In this document: positions 46,667-55,268 of the stretch, in pieces
How positions within the stretch are numbered: the stretch's first letter is position 1
How the letters are laid out: each line of letters starts with the position of its first letter
Source: Planctomycetota bacterium
Lineage (GTDB): Bacteria > Planctomycetota > Phycisphaerae > Phycisphaerales > UBA1924
Assembly: GCA_013285505.1 (NCBI GenBank)
Contig: CP053450.1
Span: 1,286,796-1,350,795, forward strand
DNA: 64,000 nt
Direction of reading: 5' to 3'
Notes under the pieces: generated by a model
Seen by the model: only the letters and a program-made list of their open reading frames with translations
What the model was told of the DNA's origin: nothing
Databases searched by the model: none
Translations under genes and position numbers: made by a program

Positions 46667-48574
46667 TTACGCGGTTTCAGAATCTCCGGCCTCGCCCGGG
46701 CCCGTGTCGCCGGCCTTGGGCACCAGGTGCTCGACGACGACCCGGTACACGTCCGCCGCGACCACACGCACGGGCTCGCCCGCGTCGACATAGCCCAGGT
46801 CGCTGACGACATCGACGACCCTGTCGTCGATCGAAGCGCGGCCCGAGGGCCGCAGCGGAGTGATGGATGTCCCGACCGCGCCGACCGGGGGGAGGTCGGT
46901 ATCGCCGACGGGGATCTGCGAGAGCAAACGGTCTTCGCGCTCGGTCTCGTCGTCGAGGATGAGACGGCCCAGGAGCGGCACCGACCCGAGGTGCTTGGCG
47001 ATGTAGTACATGCCGACACCGGCGCTGACCAGGCTGAGGATCATGGTGAGCAGGCCGTAAAGCAGGTTGGATTGCTCGGCCGGGCTGTCGGGGAAGAGCC
47101 CGCCGTCGCCGCCGACAAAGGTGCCGAGCATGCCGCCGAACAGCAGCAGGAGCCCCGCGATGCCCGGGATGCCAAAGCCAGGGAGGATGAAGACCTCAAA
47201 GAAGATGAGGAGGATGCCGGCCGCGATCGCGCCGATCTCCCACCAGCTGGCCATGCCGATCAGGGCGGGCGGGGCCAGCAGCCCGACGAGGGCCGCCAGA
47301 GCGATCGCGCCGGGAAGACCGATGCCCGGGTGGGACATCTCCAGGAACAGCATGAGCAGGAAGACCACCAGCAGCACGCCCCGCACGGGCAGAGTCGTCG
47401 CCATCGTGACGAGCCACTCCGACCAGCTCGGGTCGATACGCCTGAGGTTCTTAGCGCCGAAGAACTGCTGGAGATCGGCGTCGGTGAGGACCGGCAGCAC
47501 CGCGCCGGTCTGATCGACGTTGGACGAGAAATTGAGCAGGGCGAGCTGCTCGGCGTCGAGCGTGAGCGGGCCGTCGCCGGTGGAGAGGTAGCCGATCAGC
47601 TCGATGTTGCCCCGGTCGCCCTCGGAGACCGTTCGGCGTTGGCTCGCGCGCCCGATCATCACCGAATCGATCTCGATGCCGGAGACATCCGGACCCGCCG
47701 GCCGGAACCGCTCTGGGCCTTCGGTCGGTGCCGGGCCCGCACCGGGGTCCGCACCGGGGCCCGCGTCCGGGTCTGCGTCGGGATCGCCCGCGTCCGGCGT
47801 CGCGTCGCTCAGGCGGGGTGCGGAGGAGACGATCGGCCGATTGCGGGGCGGGTCGCCCGCAAAGAGCATCCGGTACTCGGCCTCGTTGATGGCGAACGTC
47901 TCGTCGGTGGTGGTGTCGCGGACCCACCACAGCTCGACGCCGAGGGCGACGAAGCCCTGGACGACGAACTCGTCCCAGCCGCGCGCGCGCGCCGAGGTCA
48001 CCACCTCTGCCAGGAGCGGCGCGGTGATCTTCTGCCGCTCGGCCTCGGGCATCTGGATCAGCTGGCCGAGGTTGCCGATGCCGATGGGCAGGGCGTCGCC
48101 CATCGCGACCGACCGCGCGGTGACGATCTCCTTGCAAGCAATCGCGATGATCGCGCCGCCGGAATAGGCCTTAGGGTTGATCCACGCCACGCTGTTGGTG
48201 ATCGTGGAGTTGCGGATGGCGTCGGTGATCTCGAGCACCGCGCCGACCTCGCCGCCCGGCGTGTCCAGGTCGATGACAAAGGCGTCGGCGCCGTTCTGCT
48301 CGGCGATCGCGAGCCGCCGCTGGAAGCTGAACGAGGTCACCCGGTCGATCGGCCCCTCGATTGAGATGATCGCGACGTTGTCGGCCTGCCGGTGGGCGGG
48401 CAGAGAGATCGGGGCGCTCGGTTGGTCGGCGGGGCGTTCCGGCTGGGCGGTGTCCTGGGCGACGGCCAGCACGCCCGTGATGAGTGAGAGCGCGGCTGCG
48501 AAGACGCGGAGCGATCGCGACCGTGCCCGGCGCAGGCCCGAACGATTACCGTACTGCTGCGTGCGGGCTTTCAT
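46667..48574 (-). CDS. NfeD protein with N-terminal ClpP-class serine protease
   Basis: 635 residues from MKARTQQYG. A signal segment (VFAAALSLITGVLAVAQ) precedes a ClpP/SppA-like protease domain: IISIEGPIDRVTSFSFQRRL, VIDLDTPGGEVGAVLEIT, and the Ser-containing INPKAYSGGAIIAIACKEIV with AMGDALPIG. An acidic Pro/Asp/Gly linker follows (PDADPDAGPGADPGAGP), then four or five spans and a C-terminal OB-fold (GAVGTSITPLRPSGRASI). Such nodulation-efficiency D proteases cleave stomatin/flotillin partners. First gene of the operon with NfeD and FloA. Confidence 0.88.
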   Translation of the reverse strand: MKARTQQYGNRSGLRRARSRSLRVFAAALSLITGVLAVAQDTAQPERPADQPSAPISLPAHRQADNVAIISIEGPIDRVTSFSFQRRLAIAEQNGADAFVIDLDTPGGEVGAVLEITDAIRNSTITNSVAWINPKAYSGGAIIAIACKEIVTARSVAMGDALPIGIGNLGQLIQMPEAERQKITAPLLAEVVTSARARGWDEFVVQGFVALGVELWWVRDTTTDETFAINEAEYRMLFAGDPPRNRPIVSSAPRLSDATPDAGDPDADPDAGPGADPGAGPAPTEGPERFRPAGPDVSGIEIDSVMIGRASQRRTVSEGDRGNIELIGYLSTGDGPLTLDAEQLALLNFSSNVDQTGAVLPVLTDADLQQFFGAKNLRRIDPSWSEWLVTMATTLPVRGVLLVVFLLMLFLEMSHPGIGLPGAIALAALVGLLAPPALIGMASWWEIGAIAAGILLIFFEVFILPGFGIPGIAGLLLLFGGMLGTFVGGDGGLFPDSPAEQSNLLYGLLTMILSLVSAGVGMYYIAKHLGSVPLLGRLILDDETEREDRLLSQIPVGDTDLPPVGAVGTSITPLRPSGRASIDDRVVDVVSDLGYVDAGEPVRVVAADVYRVVVEHLVPKAGDTGPGEAGDSETA

Positions 48575-48637
48575 CACAGCACAGTATACGGAAGCGCGGC
48601 CTGTTCGATTCACGTTCCGGCGGCCCAGCAGCGGCTG

Positions 48638-49177
48638 TCAGGGCATGTGCGGGGGCAGGCTCTGCTCGACGCTCCAGGCCATCTCGGGCCCCGTGCAGTC
48701 CACATGGACGGCGAAGAAGCCGGGCAGCTCGCCCTCGTTCCGGGGCCGGTGCTGCCGCACGAGGGGCCAGATCACCTTGCGGTCGGTCTCCGGAAGGTTG
48801 AGATTGGCGACATCCTCGGGGTTGTGCCATTCGAGGTTGCCCTCGTTCATGGGGCCGGCCTGGACCTCCACGGGGCCGAGGACGCGGAAGTAGAAGAGCA
48901 GCCAGTGCCCGGCACCCTCGTAGCCGGCCTCGGAGATCATGCCGCTGAGGTGGAGGCGATCGATCGAGACCTCGATCCCGGCCTCTTCGAGGATCTCGCG
49001 TTGGGCACAGTGCGTGGGTGATTCGCCGGTGGCCATCTCGAGCTTGCCGCCGATGGGGGAGTAGAGGTCCTTGTTGGGCGGCTTGATGCGGTGGAGCAGC
49101 AGGATGCGTCCCTCGGCGTCGCGCAGGTCGCAGAGACAGGCGATGCGGTAGGGCAGGGGTGCGTCGGTGGGCGTCAT
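48638..49177 (-). CDS. Nudix hydrolase
   Basis: 179 residues. The Nudix box is GGKLEMATGESPTHCAQREILEEAGIEV, split here as GGKLEMATGE plus REILEEAGIEV; the first loop is two residues longer than the canonical GX5E spacing. An N-terminal strand (YRIACLCDLRDAEGRILLLHR) precedes it. The substrate is unknown; related enzymes act on 8-oxo-dGTP or nucleotide sugars. Divergent from murC. Confidence 0.85.
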   Translation of the reverse strand: MTPTDAPLPYRIACLCDLRDAEGRILLLHRIKPPNKDLYSPIGGKLEMATGESPTHCAQREILEEAGIEVSIDRLHLSGMISEAGYEGAGHWLLFYFRVLGPVEVQAGPMNEGNLEWHNPEDVANLNLPETDRKVIWPLVRQHRPRNEGELPGFFAVHVDCTGPEMAWSVEQSLPPHMP

Positions 49178-49299
49178 AGCGGCGGAGGATAGCGGTCCGG
49201 CGGGGTCGTCTCGCGGCCGGCGCGGGGGAATCGTGAGGGATTCAGCGGGGATTGGTGGTGTTTCACGCGAGGATTGCCGGCTCGCCGATACTCTTGGGC

Positions 49300-50880
49300 A
49301 TGGCCGATCCGCGCGCAGAAATCGAGCACTCCACGACGCCTTCCGCCTCGGCCGAGCCGTTCGATGTGCGGGGCAAACACGTCTTCATGATCGGCATCGG
49401 CGGGTGCGGGATGTCGGGTCTGGCGAGGATGCTGCTCGCCCGAGGCGCACGCGTCGCCGGGAGCGATCAGGCCCCGACGCACGTGACCGAGAGCCTCGAG
49501 GCCAGCGGCATCGCGATCGGGTTCGACCAGGACCGGGGCGAGATCACGGAGGCCTGTGATCTGCTGATCGCTTCGGCCGCGATCCGGGCCGACCACCCCG
49601 AGATGCTCGCCGCGACCGAGCGGGGCGTGCGAACACTGACCTACGCCGAGGCCCTGGGCCGGTGCATGCTCGGGCGGAGCGGGGTGTGCATCGCGGGGAC
49701 CCACGGCAAGAGCTCGATCACCGCGATGCTCGGGGCGGCGCTGACCGACGCTGGGCTCGATCCGACAGTCATCGTCGGGGCGCTCTGTTCGCAGTTGGCG
49801 ACGGGGTGTCTGACCAGCGAGGGCGTGCCCGCGAAGGCCGATGTGGCTTCAGACGGCAAGTCCGCCCGCACCGGCTTCCGCCTCGGGGCCGATTCGATCC
49901 CGACCGGCGAACTGGCCGGGCGCCCGGGGCTGCTGCTGGCCGAGTCGTGCGAGTTCAACCGCTCATTCCACCACCACCGACCGACGGTCGCGGCCATCAC
50001 GTCGGTCGAGGCCGACCACCTCGATATCTATGGCTCGCTCGACGCGGTGGTGGAGAGCTTCGCGGAGTTTGCGCGGTTGCTGCCCTCGGCCGAGCAGGGG
50101 GGGTATCTGCTGATCGCCGACGAGGGTGCCCACCGACGGCAGATCACCGCCGGGCTCTCGTGCAAGGTCGAGACGATCGGCTTCAGCCCCGCGGCCGACT
50201 GGGTGGTCTGGGTGGACTCGCGCTCGCGCGAGGTGGCTTTGACCTTCCGGCGCGAGCTGGTCGCGAGCTGGACGATGCAGCTCCCCGGCGTGCACAACGC
50301 GATGAACGCGGCGACGGCGTGTGCGCTGGCCGTGCGGATGGGTGCCGACCCGGCGCGGGTCGCGCGGAGTCTCGGCGCGTTCCGGGGCGTGGACCGCCGG
50401 CTGCAGCTGCTCGGGGACCGGCCCGTGCGGGGCGGCTCGGTGCGGGTCTATGACGACTACGGGCACCACCCGACCGAGGTGGACGCGACGCTGCGGGCGT
50501 TGCGGGACTTTGAGCGGCCTCAGGATAAGGACGGGCGTCTGGTGTGCGTGTTCCAGCCTCACCAGCACTCGCGGACACGGTTTTTGCTGGAGGAGTTCGC
50601 GCAGGCGTTCAGCCAGGCGGACATCGTGATCGTGCCGCATATCTACTTTGTGCGCGACACCGAGATCGAGAAGACCAAGGTCTCCGCGGCCGATCTTGTC
50701 GATCGGCTGCGCAAGCGCGGCGTGCGGGCGATGCACCTGTACCCGTTCGAGGCGATTGTCGAGCAGCTCGAGAACCTCTGCCAGCCCAACGACCTGCTGG
50801 TCGTGATGGGGGCGGGGCCGGTCGGGCAGATCGCCCACAGCTACATGGGACTCCCGGCGTCCGGGCGTTCCGGGGCCTGA
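49300..50880 (+). CDS. murC: UDP-N-acetylmuramate-L-alanine ligase
   Basis: 526 residues, intact. First Mur ligase: adds L-Ala to UDP-MurNAc. The N-terminal VFMIGIGGCGMSGLARML, ATP-binding GTHGKSSITAML, AESCEFNRSFHHHRP, TSVEADHLDIYGS and the C-terminal VYDDYGHHPTEVDATL and FQPHQHSRT are all conserved. Insertions make it longer than E. coli MurC (491). First gene of the cell-wall cluster, followed 25 bases later by murB. Confidence 0.96.
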   Translation: MADPRAEIEHSTTPSASAEPFDVRGKHVFMIGIGGCGMSGLARMLLARGARVAGSDQAPTHVTESLEASGIAIGFDQDRGEITEACDLLIASAAIRADHPEMLAATERGVRTLTYAEALGRCMLGRSGVCIAGTHGKSSITAMLGAALTDAGLDPTVIVGALCSQLATGCLTSEGVPAKADVASDGKSARTGFRLGADSIPTGELAGRPGLLLAESCEFNRSFHHHRPTVAAITSVEADHLDIYGSLDAVVESFAEFARLLPSAEQGGYLLIADEGAHRRQITAGLSCKVETIGFSPAADWVVWVDSRSREVALTFRRELVASWTMQLPGVHNAMNAATACALAVRMGADPARVARSLGAFRGVDRRLQLLGDRPVRGGSVRVYDDYGHHPTEVDATLRALRDFERPQDKDGRLVCVFQPHQHSRTRFLLEEFAQAFSQADIVIVPHIYFVRDTEIEKTKVSAADLVDRLRKRGVRAMHLYPFEAIVEQLENLCQPNDLLVVMGAGPVGQIAHSYMGLPASGRSGA

Positions 50881-50904
50881 ACTGTAAGGGTGCGATCGTT
50901 CGAC

Positions 50905-51846
50905 ATGGCAACCACCGTGCAGCCCATCCCTCTCCAACGCGATGCGCCGATCCCGACGTGGTTCGGCGTGGGTGGCGGCGCCGATGCGCTGGCCACGCCG
51001 CGGGACGAGGCGGAGCTGCTGGCGTGCCTGGAGATGGACGCGGAGTGCCGCGTGCTGGGCGACGGTGCCAACCTGCTCGTGCACGATGCGGGCGTGCGTG
51101 AGCTGGTGGTGTGTCTTGCACAGGGCTCGTTTCGGGAGGCTGGCCCGCTGCCGGGCGCAGACGGTGAGCCGGATAGCGAGACGGTCATCCTGCGTGTCGG
51201 CGCCGGTGTGAACCTGCCGAAGTTGATCACGGGCTCGGTCCGGGACGGGCTCGGCGGGCTGGAGGGGCTCGGGGGCATCCCGGCGTCGGTCGGCGGGGCG
51301 TTGGTGATGAACGCCGGCGGGTCGTTCGGGCAGATCGCCGATGTCGTGCGTCGCGTGTTCGTCGTGACGCGTGCCGGCGAGGCGCTGACGCTGGAGCGGT
51401 CGGAGATCGACTTTGGCTATCGCCGGAGCGGTTTGGGCGAGTACATCGTCACCGGGTGCGAGATCGAGCTGTGCCGGGGCGACCCGCGTGCGCTGCGCAC
51501 GCGGCTCAAGGAAGTCATGGCGTACAAGAAGTCCACGCAGCCGATGGCCGCCGACTCGGCCGGGTGCTGTTTCAAGAACCCGACGCTGGTTGAGGCGATC
51601 GCCGGCATCGGCGACGCGGGAGCGCGGGCGAGCGCGGGGCTGTTGATCGACCGCGCCGGGTGCAAGGGGCTCTCGATCGGCGGCGCGAGCGTGAGCGAGC
51701 GGCACGCGAACTTCTTCCCGGTGGCCAGGGATGCGAAGGCTTCGGACGTGATCTCGCTGATGGAGGAGGTCGAGCGCCGCGTACTGGACACGTTCGGCGT
51801 GCGCCTGGAGCGTGAGGTCGTGGTGTGGACCCGGGAGGGGGCATGA
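50905..51846 (+). CDS. murB: UDP-N-acetylenolpyruvoylglucosamine reductase
   Basis: About 313 residues. FAD-binding enzyme that reduces UDP-GlcNAc-enolpyruvate. WFGVGGGADALATP, VLGDGANLLVHDAG, LEGLGGIPASVGGALVMNAG, CCFKNP and the C-terminal VSERHANFFP match the type II MurB pattern. The active-site proton donor is likely the second Cys/Ser in SAGCCFKNP, and the Glu is in the C-terminal domain. Start at ATG 50905; a GTG 15 bases earlier is possible. Overlaps ddl by four bases. Confidence 0.93.
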   Translation: MATTVQPIPLQRDAPIPTWFGVGGGADALATPRDEAELLACLEMDAECRVLGDGANLLVHDAGVRELVVCLAQGSFREAGPLPGADGEPDSETVILRVGAGVNLPKLITGSVRDGLGGLEGLGGIPASVGGALVMNAGGSFGQIADVVRRVFVVTRAGEALTLERSEIDFGYRRSGLGEYIVTGCEIELCRGDPRALRTRLKEVMAYKKSTQPMAADSAGCCFKNPTLVEAIAGIGDAGARASAGLLIDRAGCKGLSIGGASVSERHANFFPVARDAKASDVISLMEEVERRVLDTFGVRLEREVVVWTREGA

Positions 51847-52798
51847 GCGCGTCGCTGCCGTCGGTGCTCGTCCTCGCGGGCGGGCCGGACGATGAGCATC
51901 CGGTGAGCCTGCAGAGCGCCGCGGGTGTCGCGGCCGCGCTGCGGGATGCCGGGCGCGGCGGTGCACAACGTGACGATCCAACGCCCGACGCAGGCCGAAC
52001 TCGCCGCGCTGCCGGGCGAGGTCGTGTTCCCCGTGCTGCACGGCAGCTTCGGTGAGGGCGGCCCGCTCCAGGACCTGCTGGTCGCGGACGGGCGTCCGTT
52101 TGTCGGCAGCGGTCCGGTCGCGGCACGGGTCGCGATGGACAAGATGGCGACCAAGCTCGTCGCCGCGTCGCTGGGGATCGCCACCAAGCCCGCGTGCGTC
52201 TTCAAGGCCGGCGACACGGTCTCGCCGCTGGACATGCCGGTGGTGGTCAAGCCGGTGCACGACGGGTCGAGCGTCGGCCTGCACCTGTGCCACGACGCCG
52301 CGGAGTGGGACCGAACGCAGGAGACGGTGTCGCGCGACATCGGCGTCAGGCCCGGCCGGGCGTACATGGTCGAGTCGATGGTGCGCGGGCGCGAGCTGAC
52401 CGTGGGCCTTCTCGAGCGGGAGGGGCGGCTGACCGCGCTCCCCGTGATCGAGATCGCACCGACCGGCGGCGTGTACGACTACGCCGCCAAGTACGACCGG
52501 GACGACACGCGGTATGTGATCGGTCCGGAGCTGCCGGACGGGGTCGCCGAGGGGTGCTGCGGTTCGGCGCTGGCGGGCGCTGGCCGGGGCGATCGGGATC
52601 CGGCATCTCGGGCGGGTGGACTATCTTCTGGACGGAGACGGCGGTGTGTGGCTGCTCGAGGCGAACACCATGCCGGGGTTTACGGGCCACTCGTTGCTGC
52701 CGATGGCGGCACGGGCCGAGGGGTTGGAGATGCCGGCGTTGTGCGCGCACCTGATCAGGGTGGCGATGAACGCCCGGGACACGCAGCACGCAGTATGA
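51843..52798 (+). CDS. ddl: D-alanine-D-alanine ligase (two frame breaks)
   Basis: About 318 residues joined across breaks near 51955 and 52570. Makes D-Ala-D-Ala for peptidoglycan. N-terminal LVLAGGPDDEHPVSLQSA is a variant of the GGxSxEHEVSL motif; then VFPVLHGSFGEGGPLQDLL, GSGPVAARVAMDKMATK, VVVKPVHDGSSVGLH, PTGGVYDYAAKY and LLEANTMPGFTGHSL with the Mg-binding residues. ATGA overlap with murB. The N-terminal motif has Pro-Asp-Asp in place of the usual Lys-Ser/Gly-Glu spacing. Confidence 0.9.
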
Positions 52799-52837
52799 AT
52801 CATCGCGCTGGCCGGCGTGAGAGATCGGAGAATGGTG

Positions 52838-53749
52838 ATGGCGAAGAAGAAGAGCAAAGCAAAGTCCCGACGCGCGGCCAAGCCGGACCGGATGGCGTGG
52901 GCCGCCTCGCCCGGGCTGCGGCTTGGCGTGGTGGTCGTGGGGGGCCCTGGTCGGCCTCGGTGCGGCGGGATGGGGGGCGGCGACGGTGCATGCGCGCAGG
53001 GGGAGATCCTCGCCGCCGAGCCGACGGCGGTCGAGATCGAGTGGCCGACGCTCGGCGGTGCCGACCAGACGTGGCTCGGCGAGGGCCTGCGCGAGCAGAT
53101 CATCGAACAGATCGATTCGCAGCTGGTGGGCCGATCGCTGGACGCCGGCGCGCTGGCGTCGGTGGGCGAGATGCTCGCGGCCAGCGGGTGGTTCGACACC
53201 GAGCCGCGGGTTGCGCGCACGGGCGACTCGACGATCCGCGTCTCCGGCGTCTGGCGTGAGCCGGCGTGCGCGGTGCGGGTGAGCGGGCGGGATTACCCGC
53301 TCGACTGGCGGGGCCGCCCGTTCCCGATCGAGTACGAGGCGGGCACGTCCGGGCTCCGGGTGTTGGTCGGTGTGCGCGCGCAGGTGCCGCTCGATGCGGT
53401 CGGCACGCTGGATGTGATCAACCCCTGGCCGGGCGAGGATGTCGAGGTCGGGCTCGGCCTGCTCGCACCGTTACTGCGCGAGCCGTTCGCCGGGCAGGTC
53501 GCCGGGGTGGACGTGGGCGAGTACTTCACGCTGGGGCGGCTGTCGATCGTGACCGACCGGGACTCGCGGGTGATCTGGGGCGGCCGCTTCGGCGAGTTTG
53601 TGCCGGGCGAGGCGACCACGAAGCAGAAGATGGAGCGGCTGCGGGCGGCGGCGTCCAACCCGATGTACGAACGGCGGATCGATTCCGGTGCCCAGCGGCT
53701 GGATATCTCGGGCGAACACCTGATCCTCGACCGCACGGGCACGCCGTGA
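52838..53749 (+). CDS. ftsQ: FtsQ-like cell-division protein (two compensating frame breaks)
   Basis: A basic N-terminus (MAKKKSKAKSRRAAK) and a single TM segment that is restored by reading two compensating breaks near 52940 and 52990 (VVVVGALVGLGAAGWGAATV). Then comes a POTRA-like domain and beta region (LASVGEMLAASGWFDTEPRV, IRVSGVWREPACAVRV). Gene position after murC-murB-ddl is the classical place of ftsQ. GGAG is 7 bases before the ATG. FtsQ scaffolds FtsL/FtsB in the divisome. No ftsA or ftsZ follows. Confidence 0.72.
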   Translation: MAKKKSKAKSRRAAKPDRMAWAASPGLRLGVVVVGGPGRPRCGGMGGGDGACAQGEILAAEPTAVEIEWPTLGGADQTWLGEGLREQIIEQIDSQLVGRSLDAGALASVGEMLAASGWFDTEPRVARTGDSTIRVSGVWREPACAVRVSGRDYPLDWRGRPFPIEYEAGTSGLRVLVGVRAQVPLDAVGTLDVINPWPGEDVEVGLGLLAPLLREPFAGQVAGVDVGEYFTLGRLSIVTDRDSRVIWGGRFGEFVPGEATTKQKMERLRAAASNPMYERRIDSGAQRLDISGEHLILDRTGTP

Positions 53750-54675
53750 CGGCGCGGCCGGACGAAACTGACGAGCCCGAGAGCCGTACAAACGGGCAGA
53801 TGGCCGGACCCGACACGCAGCCTGGTGACGATTCCGCTTCCGCCTCGCGGGTCGGGGACGCGATGGGGCCCCCCGTGCCGGAGACCGGGCCCGTGGCCAG
53901 CGCGGCCGGCGATGCCTCGGCTGTGGATCTGGACGTCTTCGGGAGGCCGGCCCCCCGGGACGCGACTGGGCGCACCGGCGCGGCGAGCCCCGCATCTTCG
54001 CCTTCTTCTGGACGCTCTATCTGCTGCTGGCGACGGTGGGGGCGTTCTGGACGGCGGGGGCACCGGGGTCGCACGACGCGCTGGCGATGCGGCCCGCGGC
54101 ACGGTCGCTGCTGGCGGCGATCACGGTCGGCATCGCCCTGCTCTGGCCCATGACGCGCCTGAGCCAGTCGGCCCCCAGCGAGCGGCCGAGGCGCATCGCG
54201 CGGGCTGTCATGCAGGACATGATGGTGCTCCTGATCCCCGCGCAGGCGGTCATCTGGCCGCAGATCGCCATGTCGGCGTGGCCCGTGCCGGTGGTCGCGG
54301 CTCTCGCGGCGTCGCTGGCGGTGTGGACGCTGGTCATCGGCGGCGTGCTGGCGACGGGCCTGAACATGGCCGGGCCCGGAAGCGGGCGGGGCTGGTGGAT
54401 GCTGGTGGTCGTGGCGGCTCGCCGGGCTCGGGCCGCTGGTCGCGATCGGGCCCCTCGGGGGTGCGGCCCACGGGGACGGTTCGTTCGACTGGTGGTGGAT
54501 GACCAGCCCGGTGACCTCCGGCTTCGAGATCTCGCGTGACCGCCTGTGGACGGGGGCGGCGGCGGCGGTGAGTGTGGGGCACTGGCGATCGATCGCGGTC
54601 GTGGGCGTCGCCGGGGCGGCGGTGTGGGTGATGTTCGGTGCGATGGGCTTGTTTCGCAGGGCCGAGAGCGCTTGA
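53746..54675 (+). CDS. Multi-pass membrane protein of unknown function (two frame breaks)
   Basis: GTGA overlap with the ftsQ stop. A polar N-terminal region (about 70 residues, Asp/Ser/Pro-rich) is followed, after a break near 53958, by several spans: [67 protein letters not shown]. After a second break near 54420 come [17 protein letters not shown] and a last span ending [10 protein letters not shown]. Not recognised. It occupies the place where ftsA/ftsZ would lie in many dcw clusters. Confidence 0.65.
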
Positions 54676-54737
54676 ATAGAGCGGCCGCCGGACATCGCAT
54701 GTCTCGGCGGTTGGTGTTTATGTGGAGGCAGACGACG

Positions 54738-55205
54738 ATGGAAATCATGACCGCCGACGAGAAAGAACGTCTGTCCGCGAAGCTCGCGGAGCTGATCGCG
54801 AACCGGCCGAAGATCACGGCCAGGATCGCCGAGGCGCGGGAGCTGGGCGACCTCAAGGAAAACGCCGAGTACCACGCCGCGCGAGAGCAGCAGGGGTACG
54901 AGGAGGCCGAGATCAAGCGGCTGCAGAAGCGGCTGGACCAGAGCCAGGTCGTGGACGGCACGACGCAGATGGCCGAGGGCGTGGTGTTCCTCGGTTCCAC
55001 CGTCAAGCTGCGCGACGAGAAGAACGGCGAGGAGGACCTGTTCCGCCTCGTGGGCGAGGCCAGCGGCGACCTGTCGCTCGACTATGTCGAGGTGACCGTG
55101 ACCAGCCCGATGGGCGAGGCGCTGATGAAGGCGAGCGTGGGCGAGACCATCAGCGTGCGCGCGCCGCGGGGCGTCAAGAAGTTCCTGATCGTCGAGATCA
55201 CCTGA
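54738..55205 (+). CDS. greA: Transcription elongation factor GreA
   Basis: 155 residues from [10 protein letters not shown], with GGAGG 8 bases upstream. N-terminal coiled coil with the tip acidic residues in [18 protein letters not shown], then the C-terminal FKBP-like domain ([34 protein letters not shown]). It rescues backtracked RNA polymerase by stimulating transcript cleavage. 62 bases after the membrane protein, possibly its own promoter. Confidence 0.94.
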   Translation: MEIMTADEKERLSAKLAELIANRPKITARIAEARELGDLKENAEYHAAREQQGYEEAEIKRLQKRLDQSQVVDGTTQMAEGVVFLGSTVKLRDEKNGEEDLFRLVGEASGDLSLDYVEVTVTSPMGEALMKASVGETISVRAPRGVKKFLIVEIT

Positions 55206-55268
55206 TCCGGCGGGGGTCGCCGCGACGCGGCGCCCCATCCTGCGCCGCTTGTGCGCCGGGACGATCGC

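Noticed and set aside
44887..46806. 639-residue plus-strand open frame
   Set aside because: Antisense to floA and nfeD, both of which match known families.
49963..52293. 776-residue minus-strand open frame
   Set aside because: Arg/His/Pro-rich mirror of murC-murB-ddl.
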